NCBI GenBank assembly: GCA_947364965.1
Contig: CANAUU010000062.1
Location: forward strand, 1-5,627
From: an uncultured Candidatus Saccharibacteria bacterium
GTDB lineage: Bacteria > Patescibacteriota > Saccharimonadia > Saccharimonadales > Saccharimonadaceae
Direction: 5' to 3'
DNA length: 5,627 nt
The notes beneath the pieces were generated by a model, which saw only the letters and a program-made list of their open reading frames with translations, made no database searches and was not told the DNA's origin. Below are positions 4,419 through 5,627 of this stretch, piece after piece. Numbering within the stretch: position 1 is the first letter of the stretch; every line of letters begins with the position of its first letter. The translations under genes and the position numbers were made by a program.

Positions 4419-5627
4419 CTAGCGGAGCGCACGGCGGCTAGCAATGTAGTAGCCAGCGGCGGTCACGACAGAGCCAGCAGCGGCGATGCCGCCAACCATA
4501 GCTTCTGGACCAGTATCTGGGAGTTTGTTTGGAGTGTCGCCATTTTCGCACACCTTATTCACGATGACGGAGGCATAATCTTGGAGAACGATTTCGTTCA
4601 CGGTGCCTCGCATCCAGTTAACGAGGGTGTTGTCGCCACACTTGAGGTTGGTATCGGTGACTTCGGCGGTGAAGCGGACATAAGCGTTCGCGTTCAGCTC
4701 GTAATTACCGATGTTGACACCAGTGGTGGTCAAGTTGTCGTGGTTAGGCTTAGTGCCTTCTGGGAAGTTGCCATTGTAGAGAATGGTAGACCCAGCGACA
4801 TATTTGAGATCAGCTGGCAACACAGCACGCATCATGACGTTCTCATGAGTGGCAGAGCGGCGGCTAGTGTTCTTGTATTCGGTCTGGATCTCGACCTTAT
4901 CGCCAACCTTAGCGTTGACGTAGTTCTTCCATTCGGTCTCACCGGCGAGACGGACCTTCTGCGAAACGCGGAAGTCAGTATCGAAGACAGCTTTGACACG
5001 GATGGTGATGTAGCTAGCGAACTGGTAGCAACCTGGGATGACACCGTCAAGAACGACAGGGTCTTCTGGGTTGGTACGGTAGTCGTAGTAGCCGATTTGC
5101 TGGCCATCTTTCTTAGTGACGACATCGTCAGAAAGTTTGAGGCCTTTAGCACCGACGCCGTTGTTCTCGAGCAAAGCGGAACCATAGACATATTCTAGGT
5201 GGAAATCGCTGTTGCTGTTGAAGTTAACGTAGCTCCAGTATTTGCTTGGAGTAGCGTTGGAAGAGGTGACGAAGCCGTTGACCTGGACCTGCTTACCAGA
5301 AGCGGAAGGAATCTGGAAGTAGGTGTGGACGTCTTTAGCAACGTTCTCTTTCTTTGGGTTGTTGTTGTGGACATAGAGGCGGATGATGTATTCCTGACCA
5401 TCCTTGACGGTGATGTCAGAGGTGTTCCAGACATAATCTTTGCCTTCAGTGTTTGGGCCGTTGTACTCACGGGCGGAAACGAAGTTCTTCTCGTTGCCGT
5501 TGACGCTGTTGCTGATTGAGTTCAGGACAACTTTGTCGCCGAGGACACCGGCATTGATCTGCTCAAGCGTATAGCTTGGGCGAGCACCATTCTCGCTGTT
5601 GTCGCCCCAGGCTGAGACTAGGGAAGG
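4419..5627 (-). CDS. LPXTG-type sortase-anchored surface protein with DUF11-like domain, N-terminus cut by window edge
   Basis: The frame is open from the right edge to the TAG at 4419: 402 residues of a longer protein. The first visible residues, PSLVSAWGDN, resemble the end of a signal peptide and the start of a mature Saccharibacteria-type surface protein, so probably only the leader and start codon are missing. Residues about 20-225 form a beta-rich region with IIRLYVHNNN at 81-90. A DUF11-like domain runs from about 240 (KVGDKVEI, then TEYKNTS) to 323, including the LP-x-x-LKYV-x-GS motif. The sorting signal follows: LPDTG at 369-373 (nt 4509-4523), a hydrophobic helix at about 375-395, and RRALR at the end. 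A sortase would cleave between T and G and link the protein to the wall; the sortase is not in this window. Three cysteines lie at about 200, 330 and 360. Asn codons are strongly biased to AAC (about 36 to 6 by hand count), which suggests high expression. An intrinsic terminator follows. Confidence 0.9.
   Translation of the reverse strand, partial: PSLVSAWGDNSENGARPSYTLEQINAGVLGDKVVLNSISNSVNGNEKNFVSAREYNGPNTEGKDYVWNTSDITVKDGQEYIIRLYVHNNNPKKENVAKDVHTYFQIPSASGKQVQVNGFVTSSNATPSKYWSYVNFNSNSDFHLEYVYGSALLENNGVGAKGLKLSDDVVTKKDGQQIGYYDYRTNPEDPVVLDGVIPGCYQFASYITIRVKAVFDTDFRVSQKVRLAGETEWKNYVNAKVGDKVEIQTEYKNTSRRSATHENVMMRAVLPADLKYVAGSTILYNGNFPEGTKPNHDNLTTTGVNIGNYELNANAYVRFTAEVTDTNLKCGDNTLVNWMRGTVNEIVLQDYASVIVNKVCENGDTPNKLPDTGPEAMVGGIAAAGSVVTAAGYYIASRRALR

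Noticed and set aside
5172..5174. TTG as the start of the LPDTG protein (251-aa version)
   Set aside because: The same frame stays open to the right edge and encodes family-typical sequence (SAWG, RLYVHNNN) upstream. The codon is an internal leucine.
4581..5519. Long plus-strand open frames (205 and 106 codons) opposite the LPDTG gene
   Set aside because: They lie in exact antisense register with a clearly real surface-protein gene and have no Shine-Dalgarno. They are explained by avoidance of TTA, CTA and TCA codons on the coding strand.

Overview
The window most likely comes from a Patescibacteria (CPR) genome, probably Candidatus Saccharibacteria (TM7). This rests on protein families recognised by eye, not on a search: a secreted repeat protein with an SAWG-type N-terminus, a DUF11-like domain and an LPDTG sorting signal, and a small two-helix T4SS-pilin/VirB2-like protein. 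The standard code fits: the visible stops are TAG or TAA, and no reading frame needs a recoded TGA.

Layout, left to right: (1) a minus-strand gene cut by the left edge (1-973), encoding a membrane protein with a long disordered cytoplasmic N-terminus, one helix and an outside domain; (2) a minus-strand gene (1086-2954) for a 622-aa secreted protein with a signal peptide, a pectin-lyase-like beta-helix and three C-terminal SLH repeats; (3) a 197-bp divergent control region (2955-3151) with two face-away promoters, a perfect 10-bp palindrome and an imperfect dyad over one promoter; (4) a plus-strand gene (3152-3763) for a 203-aa protein with two membrane helices and an extracellular coiled-coil loop; (5) a minus-strand pilin-like gene (3825-4319) with an Asn/Ser-rich tail; (6) an intrinsic terminator (4357-4391); (7) a minus-strand gene cut by the right edge (4419-5627) for a sortase-anchored surface protein. 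No interval without a gene exceeds 200 bp, and I saw no tRNA, rRNA, CRISPR array, IS element or integrase.

All five genes encode membrane, secreted or wall-linked products, so this is a cell-surface block rather than a metabolic one. Two wall-attachment modes lie side by side: non-covalent (SLH) and covalent (sortase). In an epibiont such proteins would be candidates for contact with the host cell, but that is inference. Four genes have a visible candidate promoter, and all four carry an extended -10 element (TGn followed by a TATAAT-like hexamer) without a good -35. Two of these are followed by a strong Shine-Dalgarno and a leader of about 25 nt. In the other two the -10 lies so close to the ATG that the mRNA should be leaderless or nearly so.
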